A stretch of 64,000 nucleotides of DNA from Colias croceus (GCF_905220415.1 NC_059544.1:11286501-11350500); one strand, 5' to 3'. Numbered from the stretch's first letter, positions 1 through 15,700 are shown. Notes: generated by a model not told the origin, from the sequence alone. Program-made: numbers and translations.

Positions 1-3000
1 TTGTATACACAAAGATAGAGTAGGTATATCTAAAGATTTTTCCGTCCATTGTTAACTTTGAATAGTACTAAGATTATAATGCTGTTAACTACCCGCAAAT
101 TAAGAGGCTTTCTTCCACGTGAATATACAAATACCTCAATATTTAAACAATTATAGGAATAATTAAACATCTGCAATTAAAATAGATTCTATGAAACATG
201 GTCTAATCTTGTGCAATAATATGGAGAAGGCGTGGCTTGCTGTATAATTGACTATTCGTAATATTATAGGGACATTATATTATGATCCGTCCTCGTATAT
301 ATTTCATCTAATTATGCACATAAATTATAACTGAAGAATTATATTAATAATGCAAATCCTTTGTAAATGCTTCTGTTTCTATGTTAATTAATAATAATTA
401 GCACGCTTTATTGCCTTCATCTGTATGTTTGTATTAACCGACACCTTTAGACTCAATTTCGGCCCGCAGAAGGCCTCGTAAGTTTTCCGACTATGTGCAC
501 TGTACAGTCCATGACCATGAGGAAAGTTATGTGGCTGATTCACATAACTAGAGGAAAAAATAGCAAGAAAGAATTGGAGTTGAATCTACAACAAGCACCT
601 TGAAGAATCTAAATGAAATAATATTTTCTTTTGTTTGATTTTACGCAAGTATACATTTAGAAAGACAGTCCAACATTTATTTAATGGATTTATTAATTTA
701 AAATACTGTCAATAATTGAAACAAGTTCTCTAGTCATATTGCATGATTACAAGCGTGTTATTAGTTTAATTGAAATGCCTCTAATGAAACGTAAAGCCAA
801 CGTGATTTCTGATCCCTTGAATGTCTGGGAACATTGTTGTACATAGGTGTCACGCGTTGCGGTCGCCGACCACAGCTTGGGCAACCGGACACCCGCGTGT
901 GCGCACGTGGCGTCGCGTGATGGTGCGGCTTATACTGTATATCGAGTACTATGTGTCTAGTGATACTTATTGGATAGAGTGCACAATGTTTATTGATACT
1001 AACTAATCAAGGTAACTTCGTCTGCTCGTATAATGATTTTTTTCTAGTTTTCACAATATTTTTTTTGCTGCTCCGCGTCTATTGGAGGTAGCGCCATATT
1101 ACATAGCCTGTAGTAGGTATTCCTCGATGAATGAACCAAGTATCCAACTCAAAAATTATTTTCGAATTCGAACCAGTAGTTTCTGTGATCAATTCGTTCA
1201 ACAAACAAACAAACTTTTGAGCTGTATAATGTTAAATATAGAGATTTAGACTGCTATTTCAATATTGTTTAATATAGAACTCTTATGTCTTTATAAAAGT
1301 TTCAAGTTGCACAACCACTGTGCGTTATTTCGAATCAATGTGCAACATATAAAAATAGTCTCTTAGCATTTCCAAAACACATTTTTCTATTACCAAGAAA
1401 TAAATTAATAAACGACGTCATCGATAAAGCCACACAATTTATAATAAGTATTACAAAGTCACATGATATAAAGATACTTTGTTAATAAAAGAGCAAAGGT
1501 TAGGCAACAGTCTAACTCCACATATTGGATTATATCCAAATGAGCTTATAGCTCAAGCTGATTGAGGATACTAAAGGATTACACGGCGGTTTATAAAGAC
1601 ATATTATTTTTATTCGCTTATAAACCGGTTGATTTACATAATACGTAATTACGAAGGTATGCGACTATGATGTATAATTTTACCGGCCGAATAAAAGGTG
1701 TGTGCTAAATTTTAATGGAATTTTATGCGAAACGAAATTAGACCATTCTATTTGAATTTAAAATACGTAAGTATTTGCCTTAAAAAATTACAAACAAAAA
1801 TAATTAATTATTAACGGATAACTCTATGGAGATTTTTTGTTTTCAAAACGAGAAAAACTTAACTATTTATAGAATGAGAATAAATTCTGCTTATGAAACT
1901 TAATCATCCATTCAATGGACATTAAAGTATTTTAATTTGTGACAATATACAAAAACCACGATACCGTTGCGCCAAGGCTACGCAATGTCAATTTCCTAAC
2001 CTCCCTTGTACGAAACCGGACAGCCTAACAAGATTATCGTTGTACCGAGTGGAAGCCGAAGCTTTTTCACTTGCCTTACAAATTAGTAGACTTTCCAACG
2101 CACGTGTTTGCACGTAACAGCAAAATTCGATATACTTATAATAGGTATTGATAAATGCCATGTCTCAGCATGGTTAGGATAGGTTAATTTACTAAATATT
2201 TTGTCTGATATTTCAGGCAATTTTAATATAGAAAAACTTAAGGTATAATACAAGTATTATTGTGTATTTAAAATGAATTCGTTTGTTCGCTGTATCGCAG
2301 ACGCACATGAAAGCTACCATTCAGTTTGCACAAAATTCTCATTAATTATTATATTAGGTATTCAAGACTCCTATGATCCCATCATAAAAATCCACCAGTA
2401 TTTCCTTTCTCCTATAAAACTGGACTAATTGTTTCGAATCAAATCATTGAATTAAACCTGTATAGATTATGAATGGATCGCCATATAAAAATTCATGATA
2501 ATACGTAATCATACTATACAATTACTACATGTTTTCCTGTTTGATTGACGGACTAGTTATTGTAATGAAGTCGGTTATATTGAGTCACGTTGTTACTGAA
2601 GTTGATACTTGGCTAGTTAATGAGGAAATTGATTTTCTCGCGACGGTAAATGGTGGTATTGTTTTATAGTAATGAAGAAAATCTCTGAAAAGTAATACCA
2701 CCCTAAATAAAGTGGATGCGCTTGCGCTTGTGACACAAAGTAGTTAAATAAATTTCTCATGTCAATTTTGTTATTATTACTTAAGCTTATTATTTTATTG
2801 AAGTTATAGTCATCAATACAAAATTGTTATCATCGGATGTAGATGTGCAATAATTTCTCTCATAAAGTCCGTCATTGCACATACTTCATCTTTATCACCG
2901 ATTTATTCCCGGACCTATAAAATTGATATCTCTCTGATAACTGATGCACGTTTGCTCTTTCACATTTGCGTTATTGTTTCGCTATTAAATGATAGACTTT

Positions 3001-3302
3001 CACCAAATAAATGATTTTTTTCCGGCCAAAAAAAATCCGAACAATTTGATCCTGGCAATTTTATATTTAAAAGCTATTGAGATATTGAATTTTCGTCATC
3101 AATAACTATAATAGATATAAATCCTTATATTGTTAGTCCACAGATATCCTGAATATTCTTAGATCTAACTCTGTATATGTATAGATATTTGATGCCATCG
3201 AAATCATCGAACCTATTTTTCCGAATACTGCACACCTACAACAATAGGTTTTAATCAATAAGCAGACGATAAGAAAGTGTATAAAGCTGGGCCTCCTTCC
3301 AG
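1..3302. other. No exon identified; presumed LYST intron or upstream DNA
   Basis: This AT-rich stretch lies upstream of the first exon I can place. LYST proteins are over 3,500 residues in human and fly and only 2,456 codons are seen here, so earlier exons must exist. They may lie upstream of the window; I found none here with good splice sites and an open phase. A GC-rich patch at about 848-935 stands out but has no convincing splice sites. Positions 1085-1240 carry a degraded interspersed repeat (bridging an 'accagtagtttctg' segment) that recurs at 15905-16040. Confidence 0.5.
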
Positions 3303-6300
3303 GTGCCGTCACTATCGTACGGGTCATCCAGCACTTCTACTGAATACTCCTCTAGTGAAGACAGTTTTTGTGGGCCCTACCTCGAGCCCAGCGAACTCAG
3401 TGAACCCCACGAGAGACCAGACGACGGGTATGAGGTTAGTGCTATTTTGGTATTATTATGGTTAGGAATCAGAGTTCCGAAAAAATTATACTCATTTTGA
3501 TATAAATGTTTTATGGCGATCTTACTTCTGTATTTAAAAGTGTTCAAGATACTTACCACTCAAAAGCCTTCTTCAACCTCAAAACCGGCAATACGTTTCC
3601 TAATAGTTGTGAACCGTCATGGGCGGCGACCATCACCTACCATCAAGTGGGTCGCCTGCTCCATTGCCGGGGTTGCAATAAAAAATAAATAAATAAAAAA
3701 AAGATAACATAAGAGTGAGTTTGAAAAGCGATACCTACTATTATAATTTTTCCTTTCCGCCTAGAATGTTGCAGCCATTTTTTCAATTATTTTTCAACGT
3801 CTAGATGACTTGACCGAATAATAGCTTTACAATTCATAAGAATCGTTCACATTGGCTAGTTATTTCAATATTCTGTCCCTGGTTTTATACCTATGTAAAG
3901 GCCAATATAAAAACAGATCTCAACGATATGCCTCTTCACTTAATGTTAATTGTTTCATAAACTTGTAAAACCGAGAAACCGAGTTATTAATTTAAATAAA
4001 TGTTATTGTTTACATTTTTATGCAAATTAACAAACGATTCCTTACGACTACCTGTAACCTTTAAATGCCACAATTCCAAAGAATAAAATAAAATCTAGGC
4101 ACAGGGAAGAAATATGAATGATCTGGTTTAAACAACTCTCAACTATTTGTGGTAATTTCCTAAACAGCCAAGAGAGCTTTAACAACATGCTTAATTAAAA
4201 GATTATACGTTCTCATTCCAATATTTCTGGCCTGTTCCTCGTATCCGGATTCCTTTGTGATATTGCATTTGTAGCAAGTAAGATAAAATATCAAATAAAC
4301 ATAATGACTGTAAGTATGTTTTGATCGTAGAATTTATCTTCCTATTTGAGAAGATGGCGTAATACATATGTATCCATAAATTTTATAACATAAAACAAGA
4401 TGTAACAACTTTCTCTTAACACATCCTTTCCTAGAATTTTCAAGAGCTTGATACCTATCTGGACACTTTCTATTTTTGATAAGATTTCACATGCATGTGA
4501 AGTTGATTACATGATGAAGGCATACATTGAAAAATTAATGGAGAAAATTTCTCTGACCATCATAACAATCAAAGACCCGATTACCGAAACAAGAATTAAA
4601 AATAGTCCTATTGATCTAAGAAGGAATTAAAATGAGAATTGTTAACAAAAGTGTGGTAAAATTTTAAATTTATTTGTAGGCAGATGTAGAGTTGGGAAAA
4701 CTAGAAGCGACCAAGATGTTCAAATCACGAAAACTCTCTGACTCTTCTATATTCAGCTATGTGTCAGGTATGATTATGTTTTCTAATTTTATTTTATTTT
4801 TTCTCTTTTTCCATATTCAGTGTCACCGCTTTATTACCTTATATTTTGTTTTCATTACTTCAGGTGACAAATGTATAGAAGCGATCAGCAAAGAATGCCC
4901 AGAATACAACAGGAACGGCGAGATGACGCATCCAGAGCTTTGTGTCATCGTCGTCGATATACTTGCGCAGTTAATAGATAAGTGAGTGCAAATAGCTTTT
5001 GTAGATATATTTTTATAATTTGATGATTATTTATTTGACAAAAATAATTACGTTTCAACCAGGTTACTAGAAGAAGAAGACAACAAAGAGAAGGACGGCA
5101 CTGGGGTCGGCTTTGCGGCGAGCGGCGAGGAGATAGAACGCGTGTGCGGCAGCGTGGCGCGCGCTTGTGTCGCGCGGCTCGGCTGCGGCGCCGCTCCGCC
5201 GCGCCTGCTGCACCGCCTGCTGGCGCCGCGCGCGCCCGCCGCCAGGCTGCTGGCGCGCAGCACGGACACGCACGCCGGTGAGCACGCTGCAGCATGTATG
5301 AGGCGCGGCTCGGCTACTTGGAACTTCGGCTTTTCTACAAAAAAATTCCTAATGACACCCAGATATAACAAAGCGCGCATGTTCCGAGCACACGTGTCAG
5401 AAGTGAAACTTCTTTGGCAAGATTCAAACATACCAAAATCATCGCTTTACTCCATGACGTAGCGGTATTGCCATGACGCGACCTTTAAATTTTACTCTCA
5501 AAGCAGCTAAAGAAGTTTCACTTCAAAAATTTATTTCATTTGATATGAATTCGACACATTCGAACACATTCATTTCACATTTCAGTTGACACATTCGAAC
5601 AGGCTAGTAAAATTCTTAAAATTGTTGTTGTCTCTTTTGCTACAATGAAAAACAGTGAAATAATTTAAGTTCGACACGTTCTTAGAGCTGCAGCGCAGCA
5701 TCATCGAGCTGATCGTGGTGCTGGGCGCGCAGAGCATGGAGGCGTGCGAGCTGGCGGCGCTGCTGCGGCTGGCGAGCGAGGAGCGCGCGGCGCTGGGCCC
5801 GCTCGTGCGCGCGCTGGCCCGCCTCGCCGCGCCGCACGCGCAGCACGCGCAGCACGCGCAGCCAGACTGCGAGCTGCAGCTCTACCACACTGGTGAGTCC
5901 TTCGAGACGGATACTTTAACTAACATTTATTTATTGAATAGTTAAATATTTGGTCCTTCGAGACGGATGTTTTATTTCTTTCTACTTCAAGCGAAGAGTG
6001 AACCGGCACCTACTAGGGAAGCGCGTACCATCTTAGACCGCATCTTAGCTTTCAATCAGGCGAGATTGTGGTCAAGCGCTTCCCTATCTAGAATAAAAAA
6101 AATACTTCTGTTTTAATTGCAGTTTGAGTTTGATATTTTTGGTTTTATGGCATTCAAATTCTTGAAAGGATGCGGGTTCGAGTCACGCCACGTGATCGAA
6201 TTTTTTTATGCTTTATAAATTTATAATTGCAGTTTTATCACAATATTTAGACGTTTGGTCCTTCGAACTGAATGTATTCACTTTAAAGTAATTTATTTAT

Positions 6301-6732
6301 TGTAGCTCTACTAGACAGAAATACAAAACTAAATTTAATATTTTGATTTTCAGGCGTGGAAGAACCATTATACGAAGAAGTTACAGGCGGAGCGGTCAAC
6401 CAACAAGCTGAAACTTTTGCAAGACGCGTGCGTTACAGACATAGGCGAGCTGGTATGTTATGGCAAATAGACACAACAATTTATAACATAAATAAAACCT
6501 TGTTTACTCGTAATAAAGTCTACATTGATTTGTAGATCTATCCTTGTCGTTTTTACTGTTTTTATTTTCTCGATATTTTATTATTATTTTCTACCGAAAA
6601 TATCTTTTTTCGCAGGTATAGTATCCCCATGGAGTGTGGGTGCAGTACGTTGCAGTCTGGAGACAGCGGGTTGGGCGCCCTGGCTGCAGGGGTTCGGTCT
6701 GCTCATGTGGCTTGCCGTCACTCCGCATAAAG
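3303..6732 (+). CDS. LYST: LYST exons 1-7 of window: acidic linker and helical segments
   Basis: Exons: 3303-3434, 4680-4767, 4864-4981, 5063-5277, 5686-5892, 6354-6452, 6616-6732. Exon 1 is Ser/Glu-rich and ends DDGYE; exon 2 begins ADVE, so the joined GYEAD resembles an acidic linker of LYST proteins. Exons 4 and 5 are extremely GC-rich and encode Ala/Arg/Leu-rich helices, while exons 2, 3, 6 and 7 are ordinary. Exon 1 is the least certain: it is joined only by phase 0/0, a good acceptor (ctccttccag) and the donor gttagt. Exon 5's 3' part encodes three repeats of QHA. Confidence 0.82.
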
Positions 6733-9700
6733 GTGAGAACCTTTTCTAAAACTTTAGGAGATAAAAGACTTAAAAAAGTAGACTTAGTTGGAATGAAAAT
6801 GTTTGTGCTGATTGTTAAAACTTATTATGCAGTAAATATATCATATGAGCACAAAAATATCATTTTCCTTAACCAAGAATGGGTCCTTCTTATCTTTCCT
6901 GCATCCATTTTTCAATAATTTATGCTCGAATTCGTTTTTAATTATACATCAGTGACGTTTGTCTTGGCCTTTGTCGTTTTCATGTAAAACACTTTATCTT
7001 TCATTTGATTGGTATACATAAGCTAATTTCCAAATTTACTTGCAGAAGAAAAAGTCGAGTGGCAAGACGATCCGCCCGATCCGCCCAAAACGAAACACAA
7101 AGAGTCCAACGCTGTTCCCAATGACCTTATACATGTGTTTAGTGTGGGACACGACTCGCTTGTGTTTGAAATGTGGGTCAATCCTAATAATGGTAAGTGT
7201 TGTATGAAGATATTAAATCTTTTTGAAGAGTGCTATTAAGATTTTTGATAAATGAATCATTGGTGCGTGTTGTTTTGGCCCACTTGTATTTTATTCATTC
7301 GGAAATAATATTTTTTAAAACCATTTAAAAAAACTTGTCGTGTTCCTTAGAGAAGATAAGAACATTACAAATGTCTATCTTCATAAAAAATCAATGATAT
7401 ACAATCTGGAAACAACAAAATTATTACATTTTCCAAACCATAGAATAATATATATGTATACTTAAAAAAGGGACCTAACGTAGATCCCTGTAGAACACCA
7501 ATGTTAACCGAATCACCAAAACATCGTTCAACAGCCAATTTAACTTTCCATTAACTGTTCTAGCCTATTCTGAAAAAATCGATTTAAAGCTTAACCATTT
7601 GGTCCATAATTAATGCGTTTACGCAAATAAGTGGAATGTTCTACACAGTCAAATGCTTCAGATAGGTCAAAAAATATCACTTAAATATTTTGATAGTTTT
7701 CGTATGTCCTGTGAATGTGCATTAAAAAAGCTACTTCGACATTAGTGTTCGAGCATCGCCTTATGGAATGAAAATGTTTAGCGTGCTATTTTAAAAATCA
7801 AATTATGTCTTGATAAAACAGACTACATATTTCTGACTACATACTGTTATGAAATACAGTTTGAGTTAAATAAAATACTATTTATAGGCGAGCTAACATT
7901 GAAACTAACTCGACCGGAGGACGAAGTGAACCGCGTGCTGAGCGCGGGCACGACGCGGTGCGCGCTGCCGCCGCGCTGGGCCTGCCTCGCGCTCGACGTG
8001 GCCGAGCGGCTCGACCGCCGGCACATCTGCATACAGGTACCTGCTAAAACTGCACTAGTTTTGAGTTAAAATGCAAAATTTTCCCGTCATCATTTACTCT
8101 ATATGTTAAATACCGTATTCAGGTACTCTAAGTAAGACAGTGCACGTAGTTTTTAGTGAAAATGTCATTTTTTACAGGTTATAAAACATATTTTAATAGT
8201 CAATTAACATTGTTACAGGTTACAGTGTACATAAACGGACGTGAATGCGAAGTTTTATCACTGCCACTACAAGGTAAGTTAACCACCACCTACATACCTT
8301 CATAAATTTCTAAAAGTATCTATTATTTCTACAAAAACTTACCCATTTTACCCCCTCCAGGTATCCTAGTCCGCAAAGTGACCCCCACCAACGTGGTGCT
8401 AGGCGAAGTCCGTACAACGGGGCGGGCTCGCGGCGGGCTGCGTGTGTCCAGCATGCGGCTGTACCGCGCGCCCGTGCTGGCGCCGCCCGCCGCGCTGCAT
8501 CTCGCCGCGCACGGGCCTGACACGCCCTGCCAGGTGAGGGACTAAATATTCAAAATTAATGAATCAAATTATCTGGTCATGTTCAAATTATCTTTATTTG
8601 CGGAATGTACTTTCAAAGATAGGTAAGTACAATTTATAAGATTAAATTGAAGAAATAAAGAAAATGTATTTGATGAAACAGAGTGACAAAAAATAGACAA
8701 CCATAAATAACACAACACAAAAAACGAAACAAACAGTAGATACAAACGAAATTGAATTAACGTTAAAATATTGCTATGATGCTGGAGTACTTGCTTTAAT
8801 CGTGTTATTAATTCTGCCTCATTCTGAATCTGTCAACTCAACATGGTTTTGTTTTTGTTCTAAAGTTTTTGTAATCTTTTTCTCTTCTAAAGCTTTTGTA
8901 CCTATATTCCAAATGCTATCGGTTCCTGTTCTTCATGAGCTTTTATATCCTCTGATAGCTTTAATTCCATTTCTTCAAAACCTTTTATTATAAATTAATG
9001 TATAATATTATAACCTTTAATTAATACCTTTCAGCCCCGCTGTGAATCAGCGAACTATGCATCCATTATCACACCGGAACTCTTAGATATGAATATTGAT
9101 TGGGATCAGGTAAAAATAAATAATCGCCTATAAAATGTTTACATAACTGTGTTTAAGATCTTGAATTGAAATTATAACAGTTAACGTACTTATTTGTAAT
9201 ACTTCCCTAATCTACTCTCTTACATTAGTAACTGGTTATGAAAAATAATTAATGTTTTAGGTGTACGAGATATCAAGCAATACATTACGGGAGATAAACG
9301 ACAATCTGCTGCTACTGTTTTCGGCAAATGCACCGGATATAATGAACTTGTACCAGCCCCCCGCAGCGACACCTACTGGTAATGTACACATTTACCTATT
9401 TTTGACATAAGATGAATTTTTTAAGAAAATTTTTTATATTCTGTAACGTTGGAAACACTTAAATGAAACTACTTTTTGTTAAAAACGCTGACATAGTTCG
9501 CGGTAATACACTTACATAAAACTATACTACGTTACTTACAGCACACCATAAATACAAAAGATCATTCTTTAAAACTCACATTTCTTTTAAATTCATTTTT
9601 TTACTTTATTAAGTACGTCTTTCCAATTTTGGTAATGTGTACTCAAATTACGGCCAAAAATTATGAAATCATCTAAATAAGTGAAACACTTTTCAAATGC

Positions 9701-12700
9701 TAAGACAAACATTGCAACAGACATCAATTGGCTGATGGTTTATCGACTTAAAGACGGTCGGTAAACGTTTAATTTCATAACATGTTCCTGATTTAGTTGT
9801 AAATGTTGTGTACTTACGACTCTCAGGACTCAAGGTTACTTGATAATACCCGGGGTTAAGATCTAGCTGATGTATAAAATAATTCTATATTATAAAATTG
9901 TTGAGTGAAGAGAAAAAAAATAGTTTTCTTTAACTATTATTGTTTTGATTGGATTCCATATTGTCGCTTTTGATGATTATTGAGGACAGTTTAAAGTTCA
10001 TTTTTGTATAGCATTGCGTATGATGTAGTTGTTTTTAATGATTGAAGTAGTCTTATATCTCATATAGACTTATAGCGTAGCAAATTTTTGTAAAGTGGGA
10101 TCAGGAAGACATTTAATGTCATAATGTTTATAGTTTTCGGCGGTCGCGCAGTGGGCGGTCGCGCGCTGTGCAGCAGCGGCGTGCCGGAGCCGCAGCGCTG
10201 CGTGTGGGCGGCGCGGCCTCGCTCGCTCGCCAACCACAACCTGCACAACGCGCTGCTCTCGCTCGGCGGGCCCGAGCTGCTGCTCTTCCTGTACGCACGG
10301 GTCAGTATGTGCATGTGCAGGGGCTTGCCGGAGCCGCAGCCGTGGATGACGCAATACAACAGATGCGATGTAGTCACGTGCTCAATTTGAAAAAAAATCT
10401 GAGTCGACGAAACGCTGGGTATTCAGAACAAAATTAAGAGTCAACAATTTGTCGCAGCGCACACTGCATAATATATTTGAAAGAAAGAAAGAAAGAAAAG
10501 ACGTTTAATTCAACACACATGAAAGACTTAAAAATAAAAATAAAAAAAAACAGAAAATTAAATAGAAAAACACAGTGAAATATAAAACATTAACATTAAT
10601 TAGGTGTGATTCTGTGTGCTGAACAGGGACACCACTCAGGAATTCTGTGGCTTAAGAGCTGCAGCACTGATTTTCAGTGGTTCCCATGTTCCCAAATGAC
10701 GCCTATAGTGGCAGAAAATGAAAAATATGATTAAATTAAAATAGATACACGTATATACACTACATAAATATCAAAATAAAACAAAATTCATAACTCAAAA
10801 GAAATAATAATAATATAATTTATTAATAAACAATTTAAATATATAAAAATAAAATAAATATTTATGAATAACAGAAATATTTAACAATTTATTATGTGGA
10901 CTGTCCATTTTAAAACCGACTTTCCCAAAACTTGTCTCAGGATATCACTTAATAGCGTGTATTTATTCACCAGACGGTGGAAGCAGGTTGCAGCGCCGCA
11001 GAGCAAGCCCGCGCGCTGGGCTGCGCGCTGCGGGCGGGCGGCGAGGCGCGCCTGCACCCGGCCGCGCGCTCGCCCGACCACCTGCACATGCTGCTGCCCG
11101 TGTTCGCCTGCCCTGCTGCTTGTCTTGGCGCTCATCTCGTGCAGGTGATATTATATACCACCTCCTCTTCAGTATCAGTATGGGAAGTGACACTGTACAC
11201 CAGCACTTTCCTTGTCACTTTATTCACTACGTAATATAGAATATTCAAAGATACATAAAAATATATCTTACTCTTGCAAAACAACTTTTAGTGCGCTGCA
11301 AAACGATACTTTAGTCCGTTAATATATCAATCTATCAAAAAACAGAAAAAAATGAGGCAAATTAAAATATTCATCAATTTATTGCTATTGAATTCCATAA
11401 CACAATAATGCGTTCACCATTTTTTGTTCAACTCAGATTCTCATAAATTATACTTTTTCCAAATTTCAACAGGTGATAATCCGTGAAGCGTGCGACCGTT
11501 CAGTAATAGACGTGAGCGGTGGTACCGTGCGAGTGGACTGCGGCACTTCAGCCGTCATACTGGAGCCGTGCCTGCTGCTGCTGCTGCTTCACGCCTCGCG
11601 GTACTTGGACGCGCAGCCGGTTAGTACTAGAAAGTGAATTTTTCAAACACAAACATTTATTTATTCAGCTAAATTAAGTTTAGACGCACTTAGACGTTTG
11701 AATTGTCACATTACATAAAAATGTAAAGGGCATTGAAACTTTCTGGCATATCAAACCCGCCGCCATTTTGATTTTTTTTCAAAATCGCGGCGCACGATTA
11801 AAGTGCTAGGTATGGATAGAGGATACATAGACAATCAAAAAATGTCTAATAACATAGTACCCTAAAGCGTCACATTACCGAGATATTTGGAGGTAAATAA
11901 CAGTTTATTGGAAGAAAGTAGGTAGATTCATTACATAAAAACATACATACATTACATAAAAATGTAAGTAATGTAATGAATAGCTACTTTCTTCCTGTAA
12001 TAATAATAATCTACCCGGGAGTGATTAGTTGGAGATAATATTATGCATATAGACACGTAATAAGTCTATTTTTAGTGTTTGTCGTACTCATAAGTGAATA
12101 TTTACGTCCAAATATCTCGGTAATGTGGCGCTTTAGGGTACTATGTTATTAGACATTTTTTGTTCGTCTATGTGTCCTCTATCCATACATACCACTTTAA
12201 TCGTGCGCCGCGATTTTGAAAAAAAATCAAAATGGCGGCGGGTCGATATGCCAGCGTCCATACAAAAAGTTTCAAACCCCTTTACTGCCAATTCCCATTT
12301 TAGAAAACTCGTTTGATATTTTTGGTGTAATTTATAACAGTCATCATTATCCCAAAAGCTAAAATCTAATTGTCTCATAATTAGCAAGAAATTAGATGAC
12401 TCTTAGAATTCAAATGATAAAACTTGATATTTCTTATTGGCTCTTCTTTGTAAAAACTGTTTTTCGAAACAGTGGTAAATATTATATTAAGTATTTTGAC
12501 AGATACAAAAATCACGTTTTAAGTTTTTTTTTTAAACTTAACAGGAAATACAATGGGAAGAAATCGACCTGAGCGCTGAGAACGATCACGAAGACGAAGG
12601 CGTGGGTAAACGGCAGCGAGGCGAAGCGTCAAGTGGGTCATCTTGGAGTTTAGCGTTATCAGCATTAGCTGCGTTGTTGAGACCAACGCATCCAAGACGC

Positions 12701-15700
12701 AGCTTCAATGCGTACCAGGCGGCTAGGGTGCCGCTACTTAACCATTTGTTGCTGGCTTGTAAGGTTAGTCGCTAATTTTATGTTAATTAGATTTTTTTCA
12801 GAAAATATTTTATCCTAAATTTCTAAGATGGAAGCAAATTCTTATAACATGTCGTGTGATGTTAAGATTTAAATTTTTTATGTTGCATAGTGAGCAGTGG
12901 TGGCTCAGTGGTGAGACCTCGGACTTCGAATCGATAAGTCCGGGGTTCGAGACCAGGCGAGCGCGCAGGAAATAAATTGATTTTTCAATTTATCTGCGCA
13001 TGTTATAACATTACCACTGTTCGAACGGTGAAGGAAAACATCGTGAGGAAACCGGCATGTCGAAGAATTAAAAAGTTCGACGACATGTGTCATCCGCCAA
13101 CACGCACTTGGCCAGCGTGGTGGATTATGGCCTGTACCCCCATAGGAGGCCCGTGTACCAGCAGTGGGAACGTATATGGGCTGATGATGATGAATGTAAT
13201 TATGTAAAGACTTATCCGCGAATGTTACAAATTTTGAGAGCTTAATCGTTAGTAAACATTTAAAATAAAATAGGCTCTAGATGCGAGCCTTGGATGACAC
13301 CCGGAGAAACTACAAAAAATATGTGATTCATAGCCATTAACTGTTATTTTTTACGTTCTATTGTCTGCATAATTTGCAAGCCACTATGGCTTTAGTCGTA
13401 GTGTGTGACCACTGATAAGTTTTTACTCAGTCCCAAATGATCCACCTTATCAAATGCCTTACTTAAATCCTTAAGTATATTTTTGCATCTATTTCTTGAC
13501 CTCTATCGTCAATTTTGCATAAATAGTCAGTTTTAGTTATATTATTATCTGTATGTCTAAACAGCATTTAAATTTATAAAATAAGTTAATAGGTCTTTAA
13601 AAACATGGGTGTCATAATTTATTTGTCTTTTTTTTATTTTTTGTTTTAACTGGAGGATACATAAGCTTTTCATGCAATGTATATGAACGAGTATGCTTGT
13701 TTTAGGAACGCTTCCTGAACTCAGATGCTTCGGCGCTGTCGGAGCGCAGCAGCAGCACGCTGGTGCGGCTGGTGCGCGCGCTGCTCGACGCGCCGCCGCT
13801 GCTCGCCAACATCGCGCTCATCGCCGACTTCCTGCTGCTCATGCACCAGGTACGTGTGCTACAGGAGCGCTGACAGAGCGCAGCAAGTGCTGTCTTGCAG
13901 TGTCCCCCCTCACCGCCTTTAATGAATCTATACAAAAGACGTAAAATCCGTCTCGAAGGACCAATTTGCCAAGACCACTAATTGCTGAAAAAATTATAAA
14001 AAAACAACAAATCTAAAAACTGTATTTGCTTAAACTTACTCAACAGTATAACAGTACCTAATTAAATTTTTATTGGTGTGAAAAACACACAAATAAAAAT
14101 AATAACATTTGTAACAGGCAAGCGAAACGTTCATAACGCACTCGCGCGCGAACTTCTACTTCCTGGTGACGTCAGAGACGCCGGACAGCAGCGAGTTCAA
14201 CCTGCTGCAGCTGCTCCGCAAGCGCAAGCAGCCCGTGCGCTGGCGCAGCCGCGACGCGATCGACAAGTCCAGCTCGTCCAGCGCGTCCAACGACGACCGC
14301 GACACGGACGGCGAGAGGACCGATCTGGACCACTCCAAGCAGATCAAGTCCATTGTCAACTCGAGGATTAAGGAAAACCGGTTAGTTTTATTCAAAAGCT
14401 TTGTTTCATTATTCTCTTTGACTCTACGGAAGACAAGGATAAAGCTCTCTAAGCATTTTTAAAAATGGTTGCAATTTGCGCAATTTGTTACCAACCGTTT
14501 TAAAAGGCATAATTTGAAATTTATTGTATTGTGGAAATATTAACGCTGTAGTTTTGTTTCAGGAGTAGTATCTCCTCTACGTCAGAATACTCAGATGCCA
14601 CTACAGCGGGTAAGTGTCATTCAATATATTCTACATAAACAAAAAAAAAAATGTAAAATATATTATCAAAATGTTTTAAAAAAGACTTGTTTCTATGATC
14701 CTGCTCTTTTACTTCTTAATCCAAAAAAAATTACAAAAATGTTTTGTAAATATTTGTCGCTATTTTTTACAGAGGTGGGTGGCAGTGACGGGGGAGGGGA
14801 AAGGATTGAAAACGGAGACGCAGATCCTCTGAAGGAGTACGTTGTTATCGATTCTGAGGAAGTCGGACAGACCAACGTTGACATGTACGCGGATAGCTTG
14901 TATCAACAGGTGAGCTATTCTATAAAAACTTTTTGCATTTTTAAAACTACCTGCATTAACAGCCTTTTTTTTGTCAATAGTAAATGTATGATACAGTTCA
15001 TATTATATAGATTATAAAATTGTGTAAAATGTGCAAGTTTATTTTTCTTGTTTTATTGCTTTTTCCTTTAAAAACGTGATTTTTACTTCAGAAGCTAAAA
15101 GTGTATTGAATCTTTTCTATTGAAAGTCAATAATATTTTGTAGTATCATTTTATTTCCAAGATTTAACGATATTGCCTTATTTAAACAACAAATCTTAAT
15201 TTTTGCAGCGTTCAGTCCGCGCAGGCGCAGAGCCGGGTTGGAGCGCGTGTTCAGGGCTGCTGCTGTTGCTGCGCGACACCGTGCTGCAACTGCCGCAACA
15301 TTTGTTGCCACAGGTGGGAGTTGTTAGAATATCCTGTTTTTTTATTGTAAAGTTATCTTTGTATTGTTACCTCTCGTTGGAAGTGGAGTTCAAAGCTTTA
15401 GAGTTTAGACGTTTAATACACTAGGTTCGCTTTATTTTACAAACTATTTCCTCCATAATCCAAATCTATTTCCAAACATTTTACTTCTTTAGGCGCGTTG
15501 AGAGTAAAATTTCAAGGTCGCGTCATGGCAATACCGTCACGTTATGGAGTAAAGCGACTATTTTGGTATCTTGAATCTTCCTAAAGAAATTTCAATTCTG
15601 ACACATGTGCTCGGCACACACGATCTTTTTTTTCTTTTAACAAACTACCCCATTATTTAAAACATAATGACTCATCAATTATTTATTTATTTATTTTAAT

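Noticed and set aside
848..935. GC-rich patch as an upstream LYST exon
   Set aside because: The acceptor candidate lacks a pyrimidine tract, and I found no donor that links it in phase to 3303.
5048..5431. Long antisense frames over GC-rich LYST exons
   Set aside because: They mirror high-GC exons on the other strand, cross splice junctions and read as Arg/Ala-rich noise; the same applies at 10060-10437, 10881-11239, 22743-23245 and 30148-30400.
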